DNA from: Treponema sp.
Lineage (GTDB): Bacteria; Spirochaetota; Spirochaetia; Treponematales; Breznakiellaceae
Direction: 5' to 3'
Assembly (NCBI GenBank): GCA_031284195.1
Contig: JAITAI010000202.1
Span: forward strand, 1 to 13,175
DNA length: 13,175 bases
In this document: piece by piece, positions 6,911 to 13,175 of the stretch
Position numbering within the stretch: the first letter of the stretch is position 1
Layout: each line of letters opens with the position of its first letter
Translations under genes and position numbers: made by a program
The notes under the pieces: generated by a model
The model's database searches: none
Told to the model about the DNA's origin: nothing
What the model saw: only the letters and a program-made list of their open reading frames with translations

Positions 6911-8605
6911 ATGAAATATCTGGACATTATATTCCGTATAGCCGGTAGCCTCGGCCTGTTCCTGTATGGCATGAAAGTGATGAGCGAAGGCATCCAACAT
7001 ACCGCCGGGTCTAAGTTCCAGCAGGTCCTGGGCTTCATGACCGGAAACCGGGTTACTGCGGTGTTAACCGGCTTTGTGGTTACTGCCATTATCCAGTCCT
7101 CTTCGGCAACCACGGTGATGGTGGTTTCCTTTGTTAATGCAGGATTGCTTACCCTCACCCAGGCCATTGGGGTCATCATGGGGGCCAATATCGGTACCAC
7201 GATTACCGGATGGATCATCTCCCTAGTAGGCTTCACCTTGAGTATTTCCGCTTTGGCCCTGCCTGCAGTGGGCCTGGGCTTTGTAATGCGTATGCTCAAA
7301 TGGAAGCATAGGGTGCTGGGGGAAGTGTTCTTGGGGTTTGGGATCCTGTTCCTGGGCCTTGATTTCCTTACCAAGTCTATGCCCCGGCTCAGCCCTGAAG
7401 CCCTTTCGTTTATTGCCTCGGTTTCCAATCAGGGCTTGGTTTCCACCTTAATCGGCACCGGGATTGGCCTGGTGATGACGGTGATCACCCATTCTTCCAG
7501 CGCTTCCACTGCCATCATGCTCACCCTGGCTCACAACGGCTTGATTGGTTATTCCATGGCTGCGGCGATGATCCTGGGGGCCAACATCGGTACGACTATA
7601 GATGCAGCTCTGGCTTCCATTGGGACGAAGACCATAGCCCGGCAGGCTGCACTGGTGCATGTGCTCTTCAACGTGATCGGGACCGTCTGGGCCTTGATCT
7701 TGTTCCAGCCTCTCCTTCTCTTGGTGGACTGGATTACCCCTGGGGAGGTAAACGAAACAGGGATCACCACCCAGTTAGCCATGTTTCATAGCGTATTCAA
7801 CCTCATCAATACCCTGCTGTTCTTCCCCTTTGTGAAGCCTTTTGCCGCCCTGGTATCTTTCCTTATTAAAGATACTGAAACCGCCTCAGTATCCTCCATT
7901 CGGGGCCCCTATATTCTGGAATATAAGTCGGGGTCCATCCAGGATACTCCAGAACTCAACATACTCCGGGCGGAGAAGGAAATCCGGGACATGGCAGGCT
8001 TAGCTGCCGCTATGTACCAAGAGATCAGTACCGCCTTCCCTTCCCTGCAACAAAGAACCCCTGGTGATGATAAGGAAACTACTGTAGAAACTTTGGTACT
8101 GGATATGGGTAAACAGGAACAATACGCTGACGAGATGCGGGAGGAGCTTACCCGGTTCCTCATTGAATGTACCCGCCAGCAGCTCAGTCCCCAGACAGAG
8201 CGGAAGGTTTCTCTGCTTTTGCGGATCGTGGCGGATCTGGAAGATGTAACCGACGATTGCTTCAGCGTGGCGCTTCTGCTGGAGCGCAGTGTCAAGAAGA
8301 ACCTCAGCTTCAAACACAAGGAGATGGAAGCCCTCATGCCCTATATGGGCATGGTGGAAGCGTCCTTGAGTTTTGTCCAGGACCATTTGGGACATCCCTT
8401 AAACCCGGAACAAGCGGTTTATGCTAAAGACTTGGAGGGGAAAATCGATAAGTCCCGGAATAAGCTCCGTAAGCTGGGACGGAAGCGCATTGAAGCTGGT
8501 CAGGATGTTAAGACGGAATTGCTTTTCATTGATGTGGTCCGGCGTATCGAGAACTTAGGGGATTACTGCTACGATATTGCCGTGGCGCTCAGTGGGCTGC
8601 ACTAG
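6911..8605 (+). CDS. Na+/phosphate cotransporter with C-terminal PhoU-like domain
   Basis: A 564-residue inner-membrane symporter of the Na/Pi-cotransporter II family (NptA/YjbB type), moving inorganic phosphate with sodium. It has two inverted copies of the family repeat. The first has QSSSATT (62-68) and GANIGTT (91-97); the second has HSSSAST (194-200) and GANIGTT (223-229). About eight hydrophobic segments lie within residues 1-320. The soluble remainder (about 345-560) is helical and charged (KEIRDMAGLAAAMYQEI; RIVADLEDVTDDCF), as in PhoU, which controls phosphate flux. ATG 6911 follows a strong site, AAGGAGG at 6896-6902, with 8 nt spacing. It is transcribed alone. Direction (uptake or export) cannot be read from sequence. 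Confidence 0.95.
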   Translation: MKYLDIIFRIAGSLGLFLYGMKVMSEGIQHTAGSKFQQVLGFMTGNRVTAVLTGFVVTAIIQSSSATTVMVVSFVNAGLLTLTQAIGVIMGANIGTTITGWIISLVGFTLSISALALPAVGLGFVMRMLKWKHRVLGEVFLGFGILFLGLDFLTKSMPRLSPEALSFIASVSNQGLVSTLIGTGIGLVMTVITHSSSASTAIMLTLAHNGLIGYSMAAAMILGANIGTTIDAALASIGTKTIARQAALVHVLFNVIGTVWALILFQPLLLLVDWITPGEVNETGITTQLAMFHSVFNLINTLLFFPFVKPFAALVSFLIKDTETASVSSIRGPYILEYKSGSIQDTPELNILRAEKEIRDMAGLAAAMYQEISTAFPSLQQRTPGDDKETTVETLVLDMGKQEQYADEMREELTRFLIECTRQQLSPQTERKVSLLLRIVADLEDVTDDCFSVALLLERSVKKNLSFKHKEMEALMPYMGMVEASLSFVQDHLGHPLNPEQAVYAKDLEGKIDKSRNKLRKLGRKRIEAGQDVKTELLFIDVVRRIENLGDYCYDIAVALSGLH

Positions 8606-8636
8606 GGCCTGTTCCCCTATGAGAAACCAAGGACGA

Positions 8637-8685
8637 CTGTCCAGGTGTGTGGTTCACACCTGGACAGGTATGTGGCTCGCACCTG
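8637..8685. repeat. Tandem pair of near-identical hairpins (REP-like)
   Basis: The first hairpin has a perfect 13-bp stem: CTGTCCAGGTGTG (8637-8649), loop TGGTT, CACACCTGGACAG (8655-8667). A second copy of its 21-base core follows at a 23-base period: 8642-8662 and 8665-8685 match at 18 of 21 positions. Two of the three differences leave the second copy still mostly paired, with one U-G wobble and one A-C mismatch. The array lies between convergent genes and ends flush against the stop codon of the minus-strand hydrolase at 8686. There is no T-run on either side, so it may act as a rho-independent-like barrier or an mRNA end stabiliser, or simply be a dispersed repeat. Confidence 0.75.
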
Positions 8686-9390
8686 CTACCGTTCCGCTGC
8701 TATGGAAGTTTCTGGTCCATGACCCGGATATACCCTAATAGCGCCCTCCAGGGCAAAGAGCCGTTTCAGGCTTTTCTGCAAGGCATCCCAATCCCCGCCA
8801 GGAAGGTCGGTACGCCCTATCCCTTGCTTAAACAGGGTGTCCCCGCTGAAAAGCAGCTTCCTTTCCGCATCATAAAGCCCTATCGAACCTTGGGTATGTC
8901 CCGGCAGATGGAGCACCTTAAAAGGACCGATGCTATCCCCTTCAGCCAGGAGTTTCGCCGGAGACGGCATGGATTCCCACAGGGCATCTACATAGGCGCT
9001 GTTTCCTGCAGCCGCACGAAAAGCGGTCTGGTGAACGGTATAGGCTTCAGGGCCTAAGTAGGAGGCGTCTGCTTGGTGGATCGCGATTTCAAGGGCTTCC
9101 CCATACTGAGAAAAATGGGAAACCAGGCCGGGGAGGGCTGCCACGTGGTCAAAATGGCCATGGGTCAGGAGTATATACTTGGGGTAAAGCTGGAACCGTT
9201 TCATCCGCGCTATAATAACATCCGGGTCTGCACCGGGATCGATCACCGCACAGGGTTGGTCCTGCTCATAAGGCGAAGGACCAGGTTCAGTAAGGGGATA
9301 AAGCCAGCAATTGGTGGCCAAAGCACCCACCACAAGCGGCGCTAGGGGGATCCGGAAAGCATCGACCGGTTGTTTTGTATGTTCGTTCAT
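8686..9390 (-). CDS. Metallo-beta-lactamase-fold hydrolase (glyoxalase II / YcbL-like)
   Basis: A 234-residue dizinc hydrolase. Metal ligands are seen in THGHFDH (76-82), in PGHTQGS (163-169, His165), in GDTLF (183-187, Asp184) and in YPGHG (221-225, His224). IGRTDLPGG (191-199) is characteristic of the glyoxalase II-like YcbL subgroup, which cleaves thioesters such as S-lactoylglutathione; the true substrate here is unknown. Family members usually end ...GPETT.G.E...NPF. This one stops at GPETSIAAER, a few residues short, where the hairpin repeat begins. ATG 9390 has no clear ribosome binding site. Its first codons overlap, antiparallel, the upstream reach of the membrane protein gene, so both promoters must lie within or very near the opposite coding regions. 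Confidence 0.9.
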   Translation of the reverse strand: MNEHTKQPVDAFRIPLAPLVVGALATNCWLYPLTEPGPSPYEQDQPCAVIDPGADPDVIIARMKRFQLYPKYILLTHGHFDHVAALPGLVSHFSQYGEALEIAIHQADASYLGPEAYTVHQTAFRAAAGNSAYVDALWESMPSPAKLLAEGDSIGPFKVLHLPGHTQGSIGLYDAERKLLFSGDTLFKQGIGRTDLPGGDWDALQKSLKRLFALEGAIRVYPGHGPETSIAAER

Positions 9391-10565
9391 GGAGGAATAA
9401 TACTCTGCGGATTTTTGATTTACTAGTGATCATCACCCTGGCGGTTTTCTGGTACGGTCTAGTTCCCGTGGCAGGAGGATTTGTAAGCCGGCATGCCTGG
9501 CGTATGTTCCGGCAGCGCTTCGATGGTCTTCGATTGAAGCCCCTCCTGGACTATGAGGCCTACCGTCATATCACCGGGGACGGGGGGATCTACCGGTTCA
9601 TCGGCGGCTTTGAATCCACCGACGACCATACCCTGTGGATCCGGAGCGAAACCTTGACCATACCGGTTACCCTTGCAGGGGCCCATACCTATATGCTTCC
9701 CATGACCGAGGGGGGAGAAATCCCTGAATCCTTTGATCCCAGTGAAGAGGCGCCTGAACGGATCCGCTGGAACCAGGTTTCCTCCCTAGCCGAAGGAGCT
9801 CAAGTCTTTGTGGGGGGACCGGTGGCCCTGCAGGATGAGCGCTGGACCTTTGTTTCCACCCCAGAACATCCGCTGCTGCTTATTTTTTATGACGGCCCTG
9901 ATAGAGCCTTGACGATCCGTGCCATCCGGGCAGGGCGCAATAGAAATGAATATTGGAATTTCCTAACCCCCTACGCCTTTATATTGGGGGCTTTCTTTGA
10001 AATTCTCATCGCCGCTTCTTTCCTGCCAAGACCGGCTTTTCGATTAACCGGAATTACCGCATTTATCTTCCTCTTTACCCCTTTGTTCCCCCTGATCCCT
10101 CCAGGGATCGTATGCACGGTCCTCTACCGGCGGCTGTGGTGGCGGGCCCGGATCTTCAGGGCCTACCGGGATTTGGCACGGCTCCCTTTAAAATACCTGG
10201 CTCCCGGTACCTGGGAGTGCCGGCTTCCTGACGGTGAACGGTACGGTGGGGTCTATTACGAATCATTACCCCTTAAAGCCATCGAAAACCAGATCCCCCT
10301 CCTGATCCCTGAACCAGAGGGGCACAAAATCGGCTGGTATATCTTCGGAAGTTTACCGGAGGTATCCTCTGAAGCGGATACGCTGCCCCAGGAACCCCGG
10401 GACCCTTGTGCCACCTTTGGGGCAATCCCCGGGAATCCTGAAAAACTGGCCCAGCGCTATACCTTCAAAGCCTATGTTTTGGAAATCATCTCGTGTCTTT
10501 TCTTAGGCGCCGGAATCGGGATAACCCTTTTGTTTATCGGTCTCGTGGTGTTCATGCTGGTATGA
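9375..10565 (+). CDS. Unrecognised membrane protein, four predicted segments
   Basis: I do not recognise a family. There is one N-terminal membrane segment (about 14-34, LLVIITLAVFWYGLVPVAGG). A soluble, beta-rich stretch of about 160 residues follows (40-196; RFIGGFEST, WIRSETLTIPVTLAGAH, AQVFVGGPVALQDERWTFVS). Two segments lie at about 198-216 and 225-250, then a basic loop (RRLWWRARIFRAYR), a second soluble part (270-365) and a final helix (368-396). The layout resembles small E3-ligase-like (GIDE) or NfeD-like envelope proteins, but no signature confirms that. The start is uncertain. TTG 9375 has no ribosome binding site. GGAGG at 9391-9395 lies 9 nt before an in-frame CTG at 9405, which may be the true start. 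GTG 9426 is further in. The 3' end overlaps the next gene. Confidence 0.75.
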   Translation: MYVRSWRNNTLRIFDLLVIITLAVFWYGLVPVAGGFVSRHAWRMFRQRFDGLRLKPLLDYEAYRHITGDGGIYRFIGGFESTDDHTLWIRSETLTIPVTLAGAHTYMLPMTEGGEIPESFDPSEEAPERIRWNQVSSLAEGAQVFVGGPVALQDERWTFVSTPEHPLLLIFYDGPDRALTIRAIRAGRNRNEYWNFLTPYAFILGAFFEILIAASFLPRPAFRLTGITAFIFLFTPLFPLIPPGIVCTVLYRRLWWRARIFRAYRDLARLPLKYLAPGTWECRLPDGERYGGVYYESLPLKAIENQIPLLIPEPEGHKIGWYIFGSLPEVSSEADTLPQEPRDPCATFGAIPGNPEKLAQRYTFKAYVLEIISCLFLGAGIGITLLFIGLVVFMLV

Positions 10566-11447
10566 TTCGGATTTTTTGAGCGTTAAACCGTACCGGGTTA
10601 CCCAGGGGGTGAAGGACTTTCGGAGCAGGACCCGGGAAAACCCTTCCACTTCAACCGGCAGGTCGATACTCACCGTAGCTAGGGCCCCAGGGTCAAGGGT
10701 ATCTAGCAGTCGAGAAACAAGGGCTTCTCCGACGCCTAGTCCCCGGTATTCGGCCTTTACCTCCAAGGTGCGTATGTGCAAGGTTTCCACTATACAAACA
10801 GCGGCAATATACCCGGCAAAGTCCCCGCCTCCGGTTTCCGCCACCAAGGCCAGGTCCCCGGATAGGTCCGGGGTTTCTTGAAAAAAAGCCGCCTCCCATT
10901 CTGTTTTTTTCCTTTCCTCATGGATCCGGCGGTGCAGTTCCGCGGCAGCAGCAGTATCCTGGGGATTGGGTTTCCGAAACATAAAATCCTCCAGGACCAG
11001 GTCATCGGTTTCTTCCGGTTCAGTACCGATATGCTCTAAACCCCACTCATCCCGCAGGGCATTGTACCAGCGGATAATTTCCTGCTTCATGTTCTGGGTT
11101 TTAAAAGAAAACCATCGTTTTTCCACTTCCGGGTAACGGTTCAAGGTATCCTTAAAAGCCCGGAAGACCCCCTTGCCCCGGTCCAGGGCCGCGGTCAATT
11201 CTGTACGGATCAAGGGGTTCTTGAATCGTGCAGTAAACCCTTTCATGAGCTGGTAACCATCAGCAGGTTTCCATACAGGCAGATCCCTATAACGTGTAGG
11301 GGCTTCAAAGGTTCCCATAGGCTCAACACCATCCGAATCTACCCTCACCACCACCCCTTGCTGGGTATCCAGTAGGAAAGCCCCCTCCTGATCTTCCATG
11401 GAAAACAAGATATCATGGATTAACGCTTCAGTTAGTTCAAAATACAT
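10503..11447 (-). CDS. UPF0158-GNAT acetyltransferase fusion
   Basis: A 314-residue protein with two parts. Residues about 8-135 match the UPF0158 pattern (ALIHDILFSMEDQ; LMKGFTARF; LDRGKGVFRAFKDTL; RWFSFKTQNMKQEIIRWYNAL), a family of unknown function. Residues about 150-290 are a GNAT N-acetyltransferase fold; LEVKAEYRGLGVGEALVSRL (228-247) is motif A with the acetyl-CoA loop RGLGVG (235-240). The acceptor substrate is unknown. The last 20 residues (SYQHEHHETDKQKGYPDSGA) lie antiparallel over the C-terminal helix of the neighbouring membrane protein and follow the expected end of the GNAT fold. They look like read-through past a lost stop. ATG 11447 has no strong ribosome binding site. It is tail-to-tail with the membrane protein gene. 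Confidence 0.85.
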   Translation of the reverse strand: MYFELTEALIHDILFSMEDQEGAFLLDTQQGVVVRVDSDGVEPMGTFEAPTRYRDLPVWKPADGYQLMKGFTARFKNPLIRTELTAALDRGKGVFRAFKDTLNRYPEVEKRWFSFKTQNMKQEIIRWYNALRDEWGLEHIGTEPEETDDLVLEDFMFRKPNPQDTAAAAELHRRIHEERKKTEWEAAFFQETPDLSGDLALVAETGGGDFAGYIAAVCIVETLHIRTLEVKAEYRGLGVGEALVSRLLDTLDPGALATVSIDLPVEVEGFSRVLLRKSFTPWVTRYGLTLKKSESYQHEHHETDKQKGYPDSGA

Positions 11448-11483
11448 AGGTCAAAGGTACGTCTATTGATAAAAATTCGTCAA

Positions 11484-11597
11484 TTAGCGGTCTTCACCGG
11501 GAAAGAGCTTTTTCTTTAAAAAGAGCGGTGAAGCCTCATACTGGAACCGGCCCCCGATGTCTACAAAGTACGGCCCATGGTATACCTCTATGGGGGG
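11484..11597 (-). pseudogene. Possible gene remnant, protein-like 37-codon frame
   Basis: An open frame from just after a TGA (complement of 11598-11600) to TAA (complement of 11484-11486) reads like real protein (YHGPYFVDIGGRFQYEASPL...LFPGEDR) but has no ATG, GTG or TTG start. An adjacent frame upstream (about 11595-11660) is also open, so a frameshifted or truncated gene is possible. Part of it coincides with a hairpin: CTTCACCG (11492-11499) pairs with CGGTGAAG (11526-11533), with an inner CTTTTT/AAAAAG stem. No homologue is recognised. Confidence 0.3.
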
Positions 11598-11665
11598 TCA
11601 AGATACCTCAAAACCCTCTGCCTCTCAATTTTTTGCGGTTTATCTGAGTTACCGTTAAAAAAACC

Positions 11666-11694
11666 TTGCCAAAAAAAACGCCTAGTGGTATTAT
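11666..11694 (+). promoter_or_regulatory. Sigma70-type promoter for the hydrogenase operon
   Basis: TTGCCA (11666-11671), a 17-bp spacer beginning with an A-tract, and TATTAT (11689-11694). Each hexamer matches the consensus at five of six positions, with the optimal spacing. Transcription would start near 11701, leaving a leader of about 300 nt before hydC. This is the best promoter in the window and the only plausible one between the flanking genes in this orientation. Confidence 0.6.
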
Positions 11695-11815
11695 AGAATC
11701 ACTGCATACGGAATAACCCAATTTCCAGCGAATCGGTGCATCCAATTTAAATAAGGTAGAATAATTACATTACTAAGGATTTTATAACCCAGAAGCACGG
11801 CTGCTACAGGCCGGC

Positions 11816-11896
11816 ATGTTGGGTGAGGCGGTTATTGCCAATCCGCGCCTTATTAAGGAGGATGAGTCAAAAGAGGGGCAATACATAACTATATGA
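11816..11896 (+). other. Leader ORF with an orphan strong ribosome binding site
   Basis: A 26-codon ORF (MLGEAVIANPRLIKED...) in the hydrogenase leader contains AAGGAGG at 11855-11861. That site directly touches a second ATG (11862, eight codons, MSQKRGNT), too close for normal use. Neither peptide has a good binding site of its own or a recognisable sequence. They could be a regulatory leader peptide, a remnant or chance. Confidence 0.2.
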
Positions 11897-11900
11897 GCAT

Positions 11901-11934
11901 TCCCTAACATGGATACATGTTTGTGAATAAGGGA
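11901..11934 (+). promoter_or_regulatory. Stem-loop in the hydrogenase leader
   Basis: TCCCT (11901-11905) pairs with AGGGA (11930-11934), enclosing AACATG-GATA-CATGTT (11906-11921), a six-bp hairpin with a four-base loop. GTTTTA follows, so the structure resembles a weak terminator or attenuator ahead of hydC. Function is inferred from shape only. Confidence 0.35.
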
Positions 11935-12000
11935 GTTTTATGCCTGTGGTGAGCGGGTGGTACCGTTACAAATCTAGGTATGTTCCCAAAGAGAGGTAAG

Positions 12001-12492
12001 ATGAGTACACAATTTGATTATGGGGTCATTGATGACGTCATTAAGGTCTGGGGAGCCAAACCAGGTTCAATCATCCCCATTTTGCAGGGCGTGCAGGAGA
12101 AATACAACTACCTGCCGAAGGAAATTTTCCCGTATATCGCGGAGAAGCTCAAGGTCAGTGAAGCCCGCATCTACGGGGTGGCCACGTTCTATGAGAATTT
12201 CTCTCTGCAGCCCAAAGGTAAGTTCATTATCAAGGTCTGCGACGGAACCGCGTGTCATGTTCGTAAGTCGATTCCTAACCTGGAACAGTTCCGTAAGGAA
12301 TTAGGGCTTTCTGAAAAGAAGATTACCACCGATGACTTGAGTTTTACCGTGCAGACCGTAGCATGCCTAGGGGCATGTAGTCTGGCGCCGGCTTTGATGG
12401 TAAGTACCAGCGGCGCTCCTGACAAGGTACACGCCAATGTAACGCCCAAGCAGGTTTCGGAAATCATCAACGACCTGCGGGTGAAGTTGTAA
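12001..12492 (+). CDS. hydC: Hydrogenase/NADH dehydrogenase [2Fe-2S] subunit (HydC, NuoE-like)
   Basis: A 163-residue thioredoxin-like ferredoxin subunit of the NuoE family. The four [2Fe-2S] ligands are present: Cys80 and Cys85 in CDGTAC, and Cys122 and Cys126 in CLGAC. The N-terminal helical part (VIKVWGAKPGSIIPILQGVQ; YLPKEIFPYIAEKL; ARIYGVATFYENF) is also typical. In trimeric NAD-linked [FeFe] hydrogenases (HydABC, Hnd) this subunit relays electrons beside the flavoprotein, in the cytoplasm. ATG 12001 follows AGAGAGG at 11990-11996 with 4 nt spacing. An ATG at 11980 would add seven residues (MFPKRGK) and is less likely. The next gene starts 9 bp after the stop, so the two are co-transcribed. 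Because hydB rather than nuoC/D follows, a hydrogenase is more likely than complex I; a formate dehydrogenase remains possible. Confidence 0.9.
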   Translation: MSTQFDYGVIDDVIKVWGAKPGSIIPILQGVQEKYNYLPKEIFPYIAEKLKVSEARIYGVATFYENFSLQPKGKFIIKVCDGTACHVRKSIPNLEQFRKELGLSEKKITTDDLSFTVQTVACLGACSLAPALMVSTSGAPDKVHANVTPKQVSEIINDLRVKL

Positions 12493-12501
12493 GGGGGAGC
12501 T

Positions 12502-13175
12502 ATGGCACAATTAACGAATCGAGGGGCCTTACAGAAGGCCCGGGAAACCTATAAAAAGGCCTTGGACGCGGAGCAACACAAAATTTTGGTCTGTGCGGGC
12601 AACGGCTGTATTGCTTCTGGATCCCTAGCGGTCTATGACAAGCTGGCGGAAATCATCAAAGCGAAGAAGGTTCCCTGTTCCCTGGAACTCAAGGAGGAAC
12701 CGGGGCATCCGGTGGGCCTCAAAAAGGGAGGCTGTCCGGGCTTCTGTAACCAGAGCGTCCTGGTGGTGGTCGAGCCGGATGGCTGGCTTTACACCAAAGT
12801 AACCCCTGAAGATGCGGAAGAGATCGTTGAAACCACCATCAAGCAGGGAAAGCCCGTGGAGCGGTTAGCCTTCAAAGGGCCGGATGGGAAACCTATTCTC
12901 CAAAAGAACGAGATTCCCTTCTATAAAAAGCAAACCCGGATCGTACTGGAACAGAACGGTAAAATTAGTGCGGAATCCATCAAGGAATACTTGGCGGTGG
13001 GGGGCTACAGTGCTTTTGAGAAGGTCCTCTTTGACATGACCCCGGAAGCGGTATGCAAAGAAGTGACCGAGTCTAAGCTCCGGGGCAGAGGAGGCGCGGG
13101 TTTCCCCGCAGGGCAGAAATGGGGGGATACCCTCAAGGCCCAAGGGTCTCCTAAATACGTGGTATGTAATGGCGA
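12502..13175 (+). CDS. hydB: NAD(H)-binding flavoprotein subunit of [FeFe] hydrogenase (HydB, NuoF-like), 5' part
   Basis: An open frame runs from ATG 12502, preceded by AAGGGGGAG, past the window end; 224 codons are seen. The N-terminal domain (about 25-115) is a thioredoxin-like [2Fe-2S] module with Cys31 and Cys36 (CAGNGC) and Cys78 and Cys82 (CPGFC). This extra domain distinguishes HydB/HndC from plain NuoF. The NuoF core begins about 135, with LRGRGGAGFPAGQKW (193-207), the glycine-rich FMN/NADH-binding start, then YVVCNG. The remaining flavin fold and the C-terminal iron-sulfur clusters lie outside. The family oxidises or reduces NAD(P)H, in many anaerobes with ferredoxin by electron bifurcation; whether this enzyme bifurcates cannot be told from this fragment. 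hydA is expected next. Confidence 0.92.
   Translation, partial: MAQLTNRGALQKARETYKKALDAEQHKILVCAGNGCIASGSLAVYDKLAEIIKAKKVPCSLELKEEPGHPVGLKKGGCPGFCNQSVLVVVEPDGWLYTKVTPEDAEEIVETTIKQGKPVERLAFKGPDGKPILQKNEIPFYKKQTRIVLEQNGKISAESIKEYLAVGGYSAFEKVLFDMTPEAVCKEVTESKLRGRGGAGFPAGQKWGDTLKAQGSPKYVVCNG

Noticed and set aside
6874..7428. 184-codon open frame antisense to the Na/Pi transporter
   Set aside because: It is the complement of a gene with clear family motifs, is Thr/Arg/Pro-rich as antisense frames are, and has no ribosome binding site.
8637..8685. CRISPR array
   Set aside because: Two adjacent self-complementary copies without spacers; this is a tandem hairpin repeat.
11921..11927. TTGTGAA as a Rex redox-repressor site ahead of the hydrogenase genes
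   Set aside because: Only one half of the expected palindrome is present; no TTCACAA partner lies at the right distance.

Overview
The window is a bacterial chromosome segment of roughly even base composition. It most resembles a spirochaete of the Treponema type, perhaps a gut anaerobe. That reading rests on an Ffh, a DEAD-box helicase with a DbpA-like tail, a GerMN-domain protein, a YmdB-type phosphodiesterase, a Na+/phosphate symporter and the first two subunits of a trimeric NAD-linked [FeFe] hydrogenase. The genus is inferred from gene content and cannot be proved from this sequence alone.

Bases 1-1133 are a graveyard. A decayed TonB-dependent outer-membrane receptor, of which the C-terminal part of the beta-barrel is recognisable, carries several nonsense codons and at least three frameshifts. 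It holds two small non-autonomous transposon-like elements of the same family, of 109 and 272 bp. They share 25-bp terminal inverted repeats beginning CGCAATTATCC and are flanked by 8-bp direct repeats. One sits inside the barrel coding sequence, and the other lies so that its target repeat begins on the receptor's stop codon.

Bases 1250-8605 hold housekeeping genes: ffh (+), a DEAD-box RNA helicase (-), a membrane-anchored GerMN protein (+), ymdB (-) and a Na/Pi cotransporter with a PhoU-like tail (+). They alternate in strand and are mostly single-gene units. The helicase leader contains two mutually exclusive pairings, one of which covers the likely ribosome binding site.

Bases 8637-11447 hold a tandem pair of near-identical hairpins abutting the stop codon of a metallo-beta-lactamase-fold hydrolase (-), then an unrecognised four-helix membrane protein (+) head-to-head with that hydrolase, then a UPF0158-GNAT fusion (-) whose last 20 codons overlap the membrane protein antiparallel.

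Bases 11448-13175 contain a long non-coding stretch with a good sigma70-type promoter, a leader of about 300 nt and the start of a hydrogenase operon: hydC (NuoE-like) and hydB (NuoF-like, cut by the window edge). The hydrogenase would couple H2 and NAD(H), probably with ferredoxin if it is the bifurcating type. The catalytic subunit is expected just downstream. I found no tRNA, rRNA, CRISPR array or complete transposase gene. The best candidates for something new are the small transposon family, the helicase leader and the tandem hairpin at the hydrolase stop codon.
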